From assembly GCA_018712725.1 (NCBI GenBank), contig DVGN01000079.1, positions 1 to 57,721 on the forward strand: DNA of 57,721 bases, read 5' to 3'. This stretch comes from Candidatus Scatosoma pullicola (GTDB taxonomy: Bacteria; Bacillota; Clostridia; Christensenellales; Borkfalkiaceae). Shown here in pieces: positions 25,682 through 35,600 of this stretch. The notes under the pieces are model-generated. The model saw only the letters and a program-made list of their open reading frames with translations, did not search any database and had not been told where the DNA came from. Both the position numbers and the translations under genes were made by a program. Numbering within the stretch: the stretch's first letter is position 1; the number at the start of each line of letters is the position of its first letter.

Positions 25682-26998
25682 TCAGGAAATATCGCGCACG
25701 ATGCCCGAAAAGAGGGTGACGTCGTTCGGGTCGGAGAGGAAAAACCCGAAAGAGCGGTTTACGACGAGAGTGGAATAGATCTCTTCATATTCGGGAGCGC
25801 TGTCCCCTGCCCCGACCTCCACGGTCACCGCCGCCCCTTCGATTCCCTCCTCATCGACGTTAAACTGCGTCACGTGCACCACTCTTTCGCAATAGACGTT
25901 TTCACCCGGTCGGACGATAAACGGGGTCACGTCGCATTTATATCGGTCGAAGAAATCCCCGACGCCGAATCCTTCCTGCAAAAGCCCTTTGACGTCGCCG
26001 TCGAAGGAGGCGGAAAATTCGGGAAAAATACAGCGGGTGTAATAGCGGATTTTGTTTTCTTCGTCCGTCCCGCCGTAATCCGCTTCCGAAACCGCCTTCA
26101 GATTTTCCGCCTTGAAAATGTCTTCGGCGGTATATCCGTCCGCTGGCAGCAGAAAGTGCAGGCGGTAGCCGTTTTCCGTCTCCGAATAAAAGGACGTAAA
26201 GCCCTCCCCTTCGTACATCCTGCCGAGAGAATAGCCGCCGACCAAAAACTGACTGCGCCTCGTGCTTCCGTCCGCGGCGGCAAAGGCGTATTCCTCTTCC
26301 GTCCGGCCGATCGGCCCGTAGGCGGACCACACGTCTTTGAAATACAGGGTATTGATGAGCGCGAATACCGTCTCCGTATCCAATTGGAAATCTTTGTCGA
26401 TCAGCCCGTTCGTCTGCTCTTTGACAAACTCCCGCACCGCGCGGTTGGCGTTTTCGTTGTCGGATATGAAATCCGCCGTATACAGGGGACAAAAATAGCT
26501 GTCTTTCAGCGCAGTTATGCGCTCGTCAAATACCTGCTCCCCTTCATTTACCCAGACGGAATTGGTTAAAGAGAGTTCCCCCTCATCGAATCCGACATTC
26601 AAGGAGCGGTACAAATCGCCGAATTCCGCGGTCAGCGTTTCGTAGGACACGCCCATAGCGGACAAAATCTCCTCTTTCGTATTTCCCGCGGCGCATTCCG
26701 CCGCCAGCGACAGCGCCATGTAGACGGACAGCGGGGAAACCGCGAAGTTCTCCCCTTCCTTCGCAATGCTCTTCGCCCCTTCGGAAAAATCGAAAGCGAA
26801 ATCCGCCGCCCCTTCGGAAAGGGAGGAAAACATTTCCGGCACGCGGACATATGCCGTCTGTTCTTCCGCGCCCGACGAATCGGAGACGAAACTCTCCCCC
26901 CGCCCGTCGGAAGAGGGCGTCCCGCATCCCGCCAAAAGGGACAAGGCGAGCGCCGCCGTCAGTGCCAACGCCGATTTTCTTCTCGTTTTTTCCTTCAT
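25682..26998 (-). CDS. Serpin lipoprotein 1
   Basis: 438 residues. Lipoprotein signal with lipobox LLAGC, a ~45-residue linker, then a complete serpin fold: NFAVSPLSVYMALSLAAECA, TNSVWVNEGEQVF, NTLYFKDVW, and the C-terminal VVNRSFGFFLSDPNDVTLFSG. The hinge and reactive loop from P15 read GIEGAAVTVEVGAGDS; counting 15 residues from P15 puts Asp-Ser at P1-P1'. The small-residue hinge is compatible with an inhibitory serpin. A suicide protease inhibitor on the cell surface. Downstream of a perfect consensus promoter; first of three head-to-tail paralogues by coordinate. Confidence 0.93.
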   Translation of the reverse strand: MKEKTRRKSALALTAALALSLLAGCGTPSSDGRGESFVSDSSGAEEQTAYVRVPEMFSSLSEGAADFAFDFSEGAKSIAKEGENFAVSPLSVYMALSLAAECAAGNTKEEILSAMGVSYETLTAEFGDLYRSLNVGFDEGELSLTNSVWVNEGEQVFDERITALKDSYFCPLYTADFISDNENANRAVREFVKEQTNGLIDKDFQLDTETVFALINTLYFKDVWSAYGPIGRTEEEYAFAAADGSTRRSQFLVGGYSLGRMYEGEGFTSFYSETENGYRLHFLLPADGYTAEDIFKAENLKAVSEADYGGTDEENKIRYYTRCIFPEFSASFDGDVKGLLQEGFGVGDFFDRYKCDVTPFIVRPGENVYCERVVHVTQFNVDEEGIEGAAVTVEVGAGDSAPEYEEIYSTLVVNRSFGFFLSDPNDVTLFSGIVRDIS

Positions 26999-27040
26999 AA
27001 TTTCCCCACCCCCTGCATTTGATTTCTTTATTATCGTTTA

Positions 27041-27069
27041 TTATATCATGAACTTTTTCAATTGTCAAG
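27041..27069 (-). promoter_or_regulatory. Perfect consensus promoter of serpin 1
   Basis: Minus strand TTGACA (27064-27069), 17-nt spacer, TATAAT (27041-27046), 42 nt upstream of the start and within the 105-nt gap after serpin 2. I see no equally strong promoter before serpins 2 and 3. Confidence 0.88.
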
Positions 27070-27103
27070 CAAAATTCTATATCGCCCGACGCCGATCAAA
27101 CGG

Positions 27104-28393
27104 TCAGGAAATGCCGCGCACGATGCCCGAAAAGAGGGTGACGCCGTTCGGATCGGAAATGACGAACCCGAAAGAACGGTTTACGACGAAATCGGCATAT
27201 ACGTCCTCATAACCCGCCTCGGGTCCTGCCGCGCCGTACCAGGGAACGAGCGTCGCCGCTGCGGCGGAAATCCCCTTTTTGCCGACGGAGAGCTCGGCAA
27301 TATGCCGCAACATCGGGCAATACGCCTCATCCGCCCGTTTTTCGTCCGACAAAAGCGCGGTCACGTCGCAGGTATCCGGATCGAAAAGGGAACGGACGCC
27401 GAACCCCTCCCGCAGCAGGTTTTTGATGTCTTCGTCGAAGGAAGCGGAAAATTCGGGGAAGATACAGCGGGTATGATAGCGGATCTTGTTTTCTTCGTCC
27501 ACCCCGCCATAGTCCGCCTCCGAAAGCGCTGCCAGATTCTCCGCCGTAAAAATATCTTCGGCGGTATATCCGTCTGCGGGCAGCATGAATTGCAGGCGGT
27601 AGCCCTTCTCCGTCGGGACAAAAAAGGAAGTAAATTCGTCCGTCGTCAAAACCCTGCCCATGCGGTAATCGTCCCGCAAAAACTTCTTCTCCGCCGACGT
27701 GCCGTCCGCGTTTGCAAACGCGTATCCGGCGTCCGTATGGGATAATGCATTGCCGTAATAGTCCCACACATCTTCAAAATGCAGGGCGTTGACAATCGCA
27801 AAAATCGTCTCTTCCGACAGATCGAAATCCACGTCGATCTGCCCTTTCGTCCGTTCCTTGACGAACTCCCGCACCGCGCGGTTGGCGTTTTCGTTGTCGC
27901 CCGCAAAATCTCTCGTATAGACGTCGCACCCATATTTTTCGCCGAGAGCGCTCTCACATTCATAAAATACCTGCTCCCCTTCGTTTATCCAGAGGGAATT
28001 TGCAATAGACACGCCGTCGGTCTCCAGCCGCTCCCAAAAATCGATAAATTCCAAGGACAGCACATCGTAAGAAATGTCCATGGCGGACAAAATCTCCTCT
28101 TTCGTCTCCCCGGCAGAACATTCGGCGGCAACCGCCAGAGACAGATATACGGACAAAGGAGAAACAGCAAAATTTTCGCCCTCTTCCGCGAATGTCTTTG
28201 CCGACTCGGCAAAACCGCGGGAAAACTTTTCCACGCTTTCCGAAAGCGACAAAATTCTCTTTTCCGCTTCCTCATCGATATATAGATCGGGCGGAACCAT
28301 GATGGGTCCACTGCTCCCGCAGCCGGCAAACGCCGATGCCAAAAACAGCCCGCCGAGCGCCAAAGCGCATTTTTTTATCCTTTTTCCTTTCAT
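27104..28393 (-). CDS. Serpin lipoprotein 2
   Basis: 429 residues. Lipobox AFAGC, short linker, complete serpin fold parallel to its neighbours. Reactive loop from P15: GISAAAATLVPWYGAA, giving Ala-Ala at P1-P1' by fixed counting, with a bulky Trp-Tyr at P4-P3. The AAAA hinge is the most inhibitory-like of the three. The signal peptide is nearly identical to that of serpin 3 (KCALALGG...LASAFAGCG), showing that these two are the closest pair. Same strand, 42 nt from the serpin 3 stop. Confidence 0.93.
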   Translation of the reverse strand: MKGKRIKKCALALGGLFLASAFAGCGSSGPIMVPPDLYIDEEAEKRILSLSESVEKFSRGFAESAKTFAEEGENFAVSPLSVYLSLAVAAECSAGETKEEILSAMDISYDVLSLEFIDFWERLETDGVSIANSLWINEGEQVFYECESALGEKYGCDVYTRDFAGDNENANRAVREFVKERTKGQIDVDFDLSEETIFAIVNALHFEDVWDYYGNALSHTDAGYAFANADGTSAEKKFLRDDYRMGRVLTTDEFTSFFVPTEKGYRLQFMLPADGYTAEDIFTAENLAALSEADYGGVDEENKIRYHTRCIFPEFSASFDEDIKNLLREGFGVRSLFDPDTCDVTALLSDEKRADEAYCPMLRHIAELSVGKKGISAAAATLVPWYGAAGPEAGYEDVYADFVVNRSFGFVISDPNGVTLFSGIVRGIS

Positions 28394-28435
28394 ACTTTCC
28401 CTCCAATCATTGTATCGAATGCCGGACGCGCCGGA

Positions 28436-29734
28436 TCATATATTGCGCACGATGCCCGAAAAGAGGGTGACGTCGTTCGGGTCGGAAATGACGAACCCGA
28501 AAGAACGGTCTGCGACAAAATCGATATATACGTCCTCATAATCGTTCATCGGCGCCGAAGTTACCCTGTCCGCGGCGACAACGGTCACCGCCGCCCCTTC
28601 AAGCCCCTTGTCGTCGACCTTCAATTGCGTAACGTGCCGCACTTCGGAACAATACACGTTACTGTCCGGCAGTTTCGGCACAAAGGAAGTGAAATCGCAG
28701 TTCCACTCATCAAAAAGCAATTCCGTACCGAACTCCTCCCGCAGCAGGTTTTTGATGTCTTCGTCGAAGGAAGCGGAAAATCCGGGGAAGATACAGCGGG
28801 TATGATAGAGAATTTTGTTTTCTTCGTCCACCCCGCCATAGTCCGCTTCCGAAAGCGCCGCCAGATTCTCCGCAGTGAAAATGTCTTCGGCGGTATATCC
28901 GTCTGCGGGCAGCATGAATTGCAGGCGGTAGCCGTTTTGCGTCCGCATATAAAAGGAAGTAAAGCCCTCCCCTTCGTACGCCCTGCCGACCCGGTATTCC
29001 CCGCGCAGGAATTTTTCCTCCCGCACGCTTCCGTCCGCCGCCGTAAATTCGTACGTTTCCGCCGTTTCCGGAAGGGGTTCTTCTCCCCAGACGTCTTTGA
29101 GGTACAGGGTGTTGATGAGCGCGAAAGCCGTCTCCTTTTTCAAATTGAAATCCTTGTCGATAAGCCCTTTCGTCCGTTCCTTGACGAACTCCCGCACCGC
29201 GCGGTTGGCGCCTTCGTTATCGCCCGTAAAATCCGCCATATACGAGTAGCAGAAATACTTCTCCGCCAGCGAATTTACGCATTCGTCAAATACCTGCTCC
29301 CTTTCGTTTATCCAGACGGAATTGGAAAGAAGGAGCTTCCCCTGCCTGTATTCGACATTCAGCGAGCGATAGAAATCGCCGAAGTCCGCGAGCAGCGTTT
29401 CATAAGATACGCCCAAAGCGGACAAAATCTCCTCCCGCGTCTCCCCGGCGGCGCACTCCGCCGCCAGCGACAGCGCCATATAGGCGGAGACGGGCGAGAC
29501 CGCGAAATTCTTCCCTTCCGCCGCGAAGTCCTTCGCGCTTTCCGAAAACCGACGGGCGAAAACTTCCGCGCTCTGCGAAATCGCCGCCGATACTTCGGGT
29601 TCTTCCCCGTAAACGACGTCGGCGGGAGCGCCGAGAAGTTTACTGTTGCCCTTCCCGCAGCCGGCAAACGCCGACGCCAAAAGCAGCCCGCCGAGCGCCA
29701 AAGCGCACTTTGCCATCCTTTTCCCGTGTTTCAT
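28436..29734 (-). CDS. Serpin lipoprotein 3
   Basis: 432 residues. Lipobox AFAGC, linker, complete serpin fold. Reactive loop from P15: GLEGAAVTVVAADRVT, with Val-Thr at P1-P1' by fixed counting, or Arg if the bond is shifted by one, which would suit a trypsin-like target. Long runs of the body, for example around PADGYTAEDIFTAENLAALS, are identical to serpin 2, while the loop is not. The first transcribed gene of the array; a weak TATAAG-type -10 lies near 29785 but no clear -35. Confidence 0.93.
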   Translation of the reverse strand: MKHGKRMAKCALALGGLLLASAFAGCGKGNSKLLGAPADVVYGEEPEVSAAISQSAEVFARRFSESAKDFAAEGKNFAVSPVSAYMALSLAAECAAGETREEILSALGVSYETLLADFGDFYRSLNVEYRQGKLLLSNSVWINEREQVFDECVNSLAEKYFCYSYMADFTGDNEGANRAVREFVKERTKGLIDKDFNLKKETAFALINTLYLKDVWGEEPLPETAETYEFTAADGSVREEKFLRGEYRVGRAYEGEGFTSFYMRTQNGYRLQFMLPADGYTAEDIFTAENLAALSEADYGGVDEENKILYHTRCIFPGFSASFDEDIKNLLREEFGTELLFDEWNCDFTSFVPKLPDSNVYCSEVRHVTQLKVDDKGLEGAAVTVVAADRVTSAPMNDYEDVYIDFVADRSFGFVISDPNDVTLFSGIVRNI

Positions 29735-29864
29735 AAAAAACCTCCTTTTCCCCTTTTGCCCTCGTCCTCAGAAAGGGTCTTCACTTATACTAACACCGCA
29801 GGACGGCATTTTACTCGCCGATTTCGGAAAATTTTTCAAAAAATTTTTTTGGCTGCGGCTTTCG

Positions 29865-31175
29865 TCACAGCACCGCCCACAGGCAGAGAAGGGAGGAAGC
29901 CAGCGCGGGCAGGGAGAGCGCCGCGCCGTAAAGGACGAATTTCCGGAAGGAAAAATCCACTTCGTAAGTGCGCAAAAGCCCCGTCCACATGATGCCGGCA
30001 AGCGCGCCGACGGGGGTCAGGTATGCGCCGAGATTGCTGCCGACAATCGTCGCGTACACGGCGCCCGCGCCCGCGCCGCTCTCCAATACGCCCCCGAACA
30101 GGACGCTCATGGGGATGTTGTTGATGACGTTTGCCGCGAGAAAAGAGGCGACGCCGTACTTGAAAATTTCCCCGTCCCCGCCGAGAAGGGAGGCGATGCG
30201 TTCGGTGATGCCGTATTTTTCGAGAGACAGGACGATGAGGAACATGGAAATGACGAAGGGCACGAGCACCCAGGGCGCGCGACCCAGCGAGCGGAGAATG
30301 AGTTTTCCGCCCTTTCCCGCACTGCGGCGCGCCGCCGCGTACACAAAGGTACAGACGCCGAGAGAGAGCGCGAAACAGATCGCCGCCAGCCACATCGGGA
30401 AGGCTATGTAAGAGGAGAGGGCGAGACAGACGACGCAAGCCGCGAGATGGACGAGTCCGATGACGACGAGTCCCTTATCCTCCACCTCCGCCCTTTCCGC
30501 GAGCGATTCGAGCGGGCGGCTGAGTTTTTTGCGGAAGAGGAGATAGAGGACGAGCAGCGCGGACAGCCCCGCCGCCAGGGTGGGCAGCCACATGGCGGCG
30601 AAATATTCGCCGAAGCCGATCCCGCAGGCGGAGGCGAGATAGATATTGGTTGGATTGCCGATGACGAGCATCATGCTCCAGGTATTCGCCGCGACGAATT
30701 CCCCCACGAGATAGGGCACGGGGCTGACCCGCTCCGACTTGCAGAAACTGCATATAAAGGGGGTGAAGGTGAGGACGACGATGTCGTTGGAGGTGAACAC
30801 CGTCAGCACGGATACGAGCGCGTACAGCGCGAAAAACAGCTTTTTCTGGCTGCCGCCCGCGCGGCGGAGGGCGACGGTGGCGAGGCGGCGGAAAAAGCCG
30901 AGTTCGTCGAGATAGACGGACAGAAAGGTGAGGCAGACGAAGAGGGCGAGAATTTTCAAAGGGTTCATGTCCCCGGACGCCGTCAGCCCCGCCCACGCCT
31001 CTTTCACGCCGAGCGCACCCGTTAAAAGCAAAATAAGTCCCCCCGCCACGGGAGGGATCCAATAGATACTGATCGCATACCTGCCCCCCTTTCCGATCGA
31101 TACGGAGGGCTTGAAAAGCACGGAGCCGATCAGCCCCGCGCAGGACAGAATACAGACGATGACGGAAATAACCAT
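29865..31175 (-). CDS. ArsB/NhaD superfamily (SLC13-like) membrane transporter
   Basis: 436 residues, about 11 hydrophobic helices. The two inverted-repeat hairpin motifs are visible: TSNDIVVLTFTPF and VIGNPTN in the first half, ANVINNIPMSVL and VGSNLGAYLTPVGALAG in the second, as in ArsB/NhaD and anion:Na+ symporters. The substrate (arsenite, Na+/H+ or a carboxylate) cannot be told. Nineteen nt after the VanZ-like gene, so probably the same operon. Confidence 0.85.
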   Translation of the reverse strand: MVISVIVCILSCAGLIGSVLFKPSVSIGKGGRYAISIYWIPPVAGGLILLLTGALGVKEAWAGLTASGDMNPLKILALFVCLTFLSVYLDELGFFRRLATVALRRAGGSQKKLFFALYALVSVLTVFTSNDIVVLTFTPFICSFCKSERVSPVPYLVGEFVAANTWSMMLVIGNPTNIYLASACGIGFGEYFAAMWLPTLAAGLSALLVLYLLFRKKLSRPLESLAERAEVEDKGLVVIGLVHLAACVVCLALSSYIAFPMWLAAICFALSLGVCTFVYAAARRSAGKGGKLILRSLGRAPWVLVPFVISMFLIVLSLEKYGITERIASLLGGDGEIFKYGVASFLAANVINNIPMSVLFGGVLESGAGAGAVYATIVGSNLGAYLTPVGALAGIMWTGLLRTYEVDFSFRKFVLYGAALSLPALASSLLCLWAVL

Positions 31176-31194
31176 AACCTGAAAAAACGGAGAA

Positions 31195-31701
31195 TCAGTC
31201 CGATTCTCCCCTCTCTTTTTTATCTTTTTCTTCTTTTTTCTCTTTACGCTTTCCTATGGCCGCCGCGATGAGGAGGACGACCCAGGCGAACAGCATGCCG
31301 CAAACGCATCCCAAAAGATCGATGCCGACGTCGGTGAGCATGGGCGCCCTGCCGTCGGAAAAAAACTGTAACCCTTCGTCGCAGAAGGGCACCAGGGCTG
31401 CGACGAGCGCGGGAAACAGGAATTTTTTCCGCTCCGACGTATAGGCGCGGTAAGTGAAAAAGAGCATCGCGCCCAGCAGCGCATATTCGGAAAAATGCGC
31501 CAGCTTGCGCACGAAATGGCTGCTTAAAACGACGGAGCCGGAAAACAGGGCGTCGAGTATCTTCTGCAAAAACGCCCGCACGGCGCCGCTCTGGGAGGAG
31601 GACGCCGCCGCGTCTTTGAGGGAATTGGAAAAGATCCAGCACACCAGCGCCGCCGTAAGCAGGGTGAGCGCCGCACAGACTGCCTTTCTCTTTCCGCTCA
31701 T
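31195..31701 (-). CDS. VanZ-like family membrane protein
   Basis: 168 residues with four transmembrane helices. The VanZ core is seen in KLAHFSEYALLGAMLFF and the PFCDEGLQFFSDGRAPMLTDVGIDLLG segment. The C-terminus is a Lys/Glu tail. VanZ-like proteins are linked to low-level teicoplanin resistance and cell-envelope functions; no van genes are nearby, so resistance is not implied. Between the PHP phosphatase and the ArsB-like transporter. Confidence 0.87.
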   Translation of the reverse strand: MSGKRKAVCAALTLLTAALVCWIFSNSLKDAAASSSQSGAVRAFLQKILDALFSGSVVLSSHFVRKLAHFSEYALLGAMLFFTYRAYTSERKKFLFPALVAALVPFCDEGLQFFSDGRAPMLTDVGIDLLGCVCGMLFAWVVLLIAAAIGKRKEKKEEKDKKERGESD

Positions 31702-31735
31702 CTTCTCTCCTTTTGCCGCGGGCGTTCCGGCAGGA

Positions 31736-32488
31736 TCAATAATACCGCCCGAAAAACTTTTTGACGGGTTTTTCCCGTTCCGGCCTGACCGGTTTGTCTT
31801 CGAGAATCAGGCGCATGTTTTCCTGGATGCGCCCGAACCGCTCGGAAAATCCCGCCTCTTCGATCGCCGCGCGCGCTTCGGCGTAACGGGGAGCGCGCTC
31901 CTCCATGTTGTGGGTGTCCGTGCCGAGACAGTCGACATACCCCCGCCGGAGGGCGGAAAAGGCGAACCCCTTCTCCTCCCCCGTGAACGCATCCGTGTTC
32001 ATCTGCAAAAGGCAGCCGAGATCGGACAGTGCCGCGAGCAGCGACGGCTTCTTGCGCACTTCGGAATAGCGCTCCACGTGCGCGACGACGGGGACGTATT
32101 CGGTGTCCGCGATGAAATCGCGGAGGCGGTTCCAGAGCGCCGAATCCCATGCCGTCGTGAAGGGAAGTTCGATGAGTAAATACCTGGTATCCCCGATTGC
32201 CATGGAACAGACGGATTCGTCGGACGCCGCCATCTGCGCCGCAAAATGCACTTCCGCGCCCAAAAAGACTTCCATGCCTTCGGGAATACAATCCTTGATG
32301 CTGTCGAACGCCGCCGCACGGGCTTCCATGAACTGGATGGGACTGCGCTTCCTGCCGTAATAATGAGGGGTAAACACCACCGAATGCACGCCCTGTTCCC
32401 AGAGGCACTGCATCTGCCCCGCCGCGACTTCCTTGTTCTCTGCGCCGTCGTCGATGGCGGGCAGAATATGCGTATGCAAATCAATCAT
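31736..32488 (-). CDS. CpsB/CapC-like PHP-family tyrosine-protein phosphatase
   Basis: 250 residues, PHP metal-dependent phosphatase of the CpsB/YwqE type, which dephosphorylates tyrosine kinases of polysaccharide synthesis. Metal motifs: MIDLHTHILPAIDDGA, FTPHYYG, LGAEVHF, PVVAHVERY and LGTDTHN. No capsule genes or BY-kinase are in this window. The start at 32488 is chosen because the PHP fold begins exactly there (family proteins start MIDxHxH). An 11-nt C tract lies about 95 nt upstream of the start. Confidence 0.9.
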   Translation of the reverse strand: MIDLHTHILPAIDDGAENKEVAAGQMQCLWEQGVHSVVFTPHYYGRKRSPIQFMEARAAAFDSIKDCIPEGMEVFLGAEVHFAAQMAASDESVCSMAIGDTRYLLIELPFTTAWDSALWNRLRDFIADTEYVPVVAHVERYSEVRKKPSLLAALSDLGCLLQMNTDAFTGEEKGFAFSALRRGYVDCLGTDTHNMEERAPRYAEARAAIEEAGFSERFGRIQENMRLILEDKPVRPEREKPVKKFFGRYY

Positions 32489-32580
32489 TTCCACATTCTC
32501 CTCACCCCGCACCCGCCGGAAGGCGTATGCGGGACGTCGATTCTTATCGGTAATTTCTTATGTAAATTCTGTATAAATCG

Positions 32581-32591
32581 CCCCCCCCCCC
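32581..32591. repeat. C11 homopolymer in the upstream region of the CpsB-like gene
   Basis: Eleven C on the plus strand (G11 on the coding strand of the phosphatase gene), in the 178-nt gap between purL and the phosphatase gene. It is long enough to slip during replication or to be miscounted in an assembly. Confidence 0.9.
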
Positions 32592-32666
32592 GAGCCGCTC
32601 CGCCCGGAGAGGAGCAAGGGAATCGATTCTGAACACGGGATATAATATGATATTCCGCCGACGATC

Positions 32667-35600
32667 TTATCCGAAATAGCCGACGCCGCTTTCGAATATC
32701 TTCATGTCGAAATTGCCGTCGATGTTCTTGTACAGATTGTCGCCCGTGCGTTCGGCGTGCCCCATCTTGCCGAACACCCTGCCGTCGGGGGAGGTAATCC
32801 CTTCGATCGCCCAGACCGACCCGTTGGGGTTATACGGCGATTGCATGGAAGGTTCGCCCAGGCGGGAATACTGCGTCGCGATCTGCCCCCGCGCCCGCAT
32901 CTCTTCGAGCGCCGCCGCGGGCGCCACGAATTTTCCTTCGCCGTGGGACACGGGCACGAGATAGCGCTCGCCCGCCTTGCAGGCGGACAGCCAGGGAGAG
33001 AGATCGGACGCCACCCGGATCTCCACCATCGTGGAGACGTGGCGGGAGATGTTGTTGAAAGTCAGCGTGGGCGAATCCGCCGTCAGCGACGTCACCTTCC
33101 CGTAAGGGACGAGACCGAGCTTGACGAGCGCCTGGAATCCGTTGCAGATGCCGAGAATGAGCCCGTCCCGCTTTTCGAGAAGTTCGGCGATCTTTTCCGC
33201 GATATATGGATTGCGGAAGGTGGTGGCGATGAATTTGCCGCTTCCGTCCGGCTCGTCGCCGCCCGAAAATCCGCCCGGGAAGGCGATGATGTTCGCCCTG
33301 CCGATCGCCGCCGCGATCGCCTGCACCGTCTCTTCGATGTCCGCCGCCGTGCGGTTTTTCACGACCACCGTCTCCGTCTCCGCGCCCGCCAGACGGAATT
33401 TGCGCGCCGTGTCCAGCTCGCAGTTGGTGCCCGGGAAGACGGGAATAAACACGCGGGGCCTGGCGATTTTGGGCAGGGAATACGTTTTCCTGAAGGGGGC
33501 GGAAAAATCGCAGTTCTTCGCTTCGCCGCTCGCCTCCGCGCGCACGGGGAACACCCCGGACAGGGTACCCAGGTATGCGTCTTCCGCGTCTTGCAACGGG
33601 ACTTCCGCCCCTTCGCAGACGAGTGTTTTGCCCGCCGCTTCGCCGACATACACCTTTTCCACCGCCGCGGAAAAGGCTCTTTCGTCTTTGATCGCCACGA
33701 CGAGATCGCCGTAGTTTTCGGTGTACAATTCGTCGGAAGAAAGCGCAAAGCGCACGCCGACGCCGTTGCCCAGAGCGCTCTTGACGACCGCCGCGCCCAC
33801 GCCGCCGTTTTCGACGACGGTCGCAAAAGTAATATTCCCGCTTCGGATATTCTTATACACTTCGGCGTACATCCCCTTCAGCTTCCCGAAATCGGGCACG
33901 AAGGCGGCGTCCTTGGGAACGGGCAGCCGCCACAGCTTTTCGCCCCCTTTCAGGACGTTGGAGATGAGCCCCGACGCCTTTGCGGGCGCGAGCGCAAAGG
34001 AGATGAGGGTGGGCGGGACGTGGATGTGCTCGAAGGTGCCGCTCATGCTGTCCTTGCCGCCGATCGCCCCGAGTTCCAGCCCCATCTGGGCGTACACCGC
34101 GCCGAGCAGGGCGCTCGTCGGCACTCCCCATACGTTTTCGTCGGGGGTCATGCGCTCGAAAAATTCCTGCAAGGTCAGGCGGACGTCGCGATAGTCCGCG
34201 CCCGTCGCCACCACTTTGGAGACGGAGCCGACGACGGAATAGATCGCCCCCACAAAGGGGCTGCTCTCCATGAGATAGGGGGAATAGCCGTAAGCGGACA
34301 CCGTGCAGACGTCCGTCTCCCCGCCGCAGATCTTCGCCGCCATCGCGATCGCGGGCGTGAGCTGCCTCCTGCCACCCCAGGGCATATACACCGAACGGGC
34401 GCCGATCGTCGAGTCGAAGGTCTCGGACAAGCCCTTCTTGGCGCAGACGTTGAGGTCGGAAAGCACCTTTTTCGTCTCTTCGGCGAAATTCGTGCCCGAC
34501 TTCTCGTCGAACCAATGGGTGATTTTATCCGAAACGCGCGCGTTCGCCTGCTGCTTGACGCCGTTGGTGTTCAGAAATTCGCGGGAGATATCCACGATGG
34601 CGCGGTCTCTGAAATACATGCGCATCCGACCCGTGTCCGTGACGACGGCGACGGGCGTGGCGGCAAGGTTCTCCTCCGCCGCAAGCGCGACAAAGGCGTC
34701 CACATCCCCCTTGTCCACGACCACCGCCATGCGCTCCTGCGATTCGGAGATGGCGAGTTCCGTCCCCGAAAGCCCTTCGTATTTCTTGGGTACCCGATCG
34801 AGATAAATGTCCAGCCCGTCGGCGAGTTCGCCGATCGCGACGGACACGCCGCCCGCGCCGAAATCGTTGCATTTCTTGATGCGGCGGGTGACTTCCCTAT
34901 TGAGGAAAAGCCGCTGCAATTTGCGTTCGGTCAGGGGGTTGCCCTTCTGTACTTCGGCGCCGCAGGTCTCCACCGAATGGGCGTCGTGCGCCTTGGAGGA
35001 GCCGGTCGCGCCGCCGCAGCCGTCCCGCCCCGTCTCCCCGCCGAGCAGGAGGATGACGTCCCCCGCCGCGGGCGCTTCGCGGTATACCATGTCCCGTTTC
35101 GCGCCGCCCACGACAAAGCCCGTCTCCAACCTCTTCGCCTTGAATCCTTCGTGATAGACTTCGTCCACGATGCCCGTAGCCAGACCGATCTGGTTTCCGT
35201 AGGAGGAAAATCCCGCCGCCGCGCGCCTGGTGATCGCCCGCTGGGGGAGTTTCCCGGGCAGGGTGTCCGCAAATTTTTCCCGGGGGTCCGCCGCGCCCGT
35301 CACCCGCATCGCCTGATAGACGTACGTCCTGCCGCTTAAAGGATCGCGGATGGCGCCGCCCAGACAGGTCGCCGCGCCGCCGAACGGCTCGATCTCCGTC
35401 GGGTGGTTGTGCGTCTCGTTCTTGAACATCACGAGATACTTTTCCCTCTTGCCGTCTATCTCCGCGTCGATGCAGATGGAGCAGGCGTTGATTTCGTCCG
35501 ATATGTCCAGATTGTCCAGCTTCCCGTCCTTTTTCAGCTTCTTGGCGGCGATCGTCGCCAGATCCATGAGGCAGGGATATTTGTCCGGGCGGCTGCCGTT

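Noticed and set aside
31195..31701. Glycopeptide resistance from the VanZ-like gene
   Set aside because: No vanA/H/X/Y or VanRS genes nearby; VanZ-like proteins are common in sensitive Clostridia.
32757..35339. 860-codon open frame opposite purL
   Set aside because: Antisense shadow of a fully conserved enzyme; low-complexity Arg/His/Asp/Val composition.
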